A stretch of DNA of 25,237 nucleotides from DATAVB01 sp040414495 (lineage in GTDB: Bacteria; Actinomycetota; Actinomycetes; Mycobacteriales; QHCD01), in the NCBI GenBank assembly GCA_040414495.1, contig JBEDUI010000174.1, positions 1 through 25,237 of the forward strand, written 5' to 3'; not shown here. How positions within the stretch are numbered: position 1 is the first letter of the stretch. The text below holds more notes on this DNA, generated by a model. That model was not told where the DNA came from, did not search any database, and saw only the letters and a program-made list of their open reading frames with translations.

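Noticed and set aside
1..25237. CRISPR arrays, tRNA or rRNA genes, insertion sequences
   Set aside because: I saw no short regular repeats with spacers, no cloverleaf-like sequences and no transposase reading frame. The long repeats are coding modules.

Overview
This window is almost entirely one gene. On the minus strand an uninterrupted reading frame runs from the right edge (25237) to a TGA at 499-501. It has no frameshift or stop over 24.7 kb and is still open at the right edge, so at least 8,245 residues are visible and the true N-terminus lies outside the window. Two small minus-strand genes follow it: a HicB-type antitoxin (273-476) and the start of a HigA-family antitoxin (1-164, cut by the left edge). 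Coding sequence of about 70% GC, GC-rich third positions and the domain repertoire (papain-fold toxin domains, a DUF6919-like segment, GNAT-like segment) point to a filamentous or other high-GC actinobacterium. No genus can be assigned. Residue numbers below count the Met at 25168-25170 as 1.

Layout of the giant protein, N to C: an unassigned end; a GNAT-like fold; coiled coil; papain-like domain P1 (Cys718/His806/Asp828); a helical linker; papain-like P2 (Cys1142/His1243/Asp1268); a full GT4-type glycosyltransferase; a beta-rich linker; papain-like P3 (Cys1941/His2061/Asp2077); five tandem metallopeptidase modules, each with HExxH plus a downstream Glu as in anthrax lethal factor; a helical linker; a DUF6919-like segment; a decayed P2; a second GT4 domain; a beta linker; a P3 copy with Cys replaced by Ala; a second coiled coil with an intact P1 copy (Cys7829/His7919/Asp7941); a sigma-70 region 2-like domain; and finally a HicA mRNA-interferase domain.

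My reading is a giant multi-domain polymorphic toxin whose exchangeable tip is a HicA RNase, with the adjacent HicB acting as its immunity protein. The tip and the sigma-like segment have clearly lower GC (about 50-55% in hand-counted lines) than the body (73% in a sampled line), which fits a swapped cargo. A HigA-like HTH antitoxin follows in the same reading frame as HicB, separated by two stops. It may supply the DNA-binding half that this short HicB lacks. Secretion route, promoter and N-terminal trafficking domain cannot be seen here.

The unusual points are the fusion of a classical toxin-antitoxin toxin to an over 8,000-residue carrier, a sigma-factor fragment directly in front of it, two embedded GT4 enzymes, and five lethal-factor-like protease modules in one chain.
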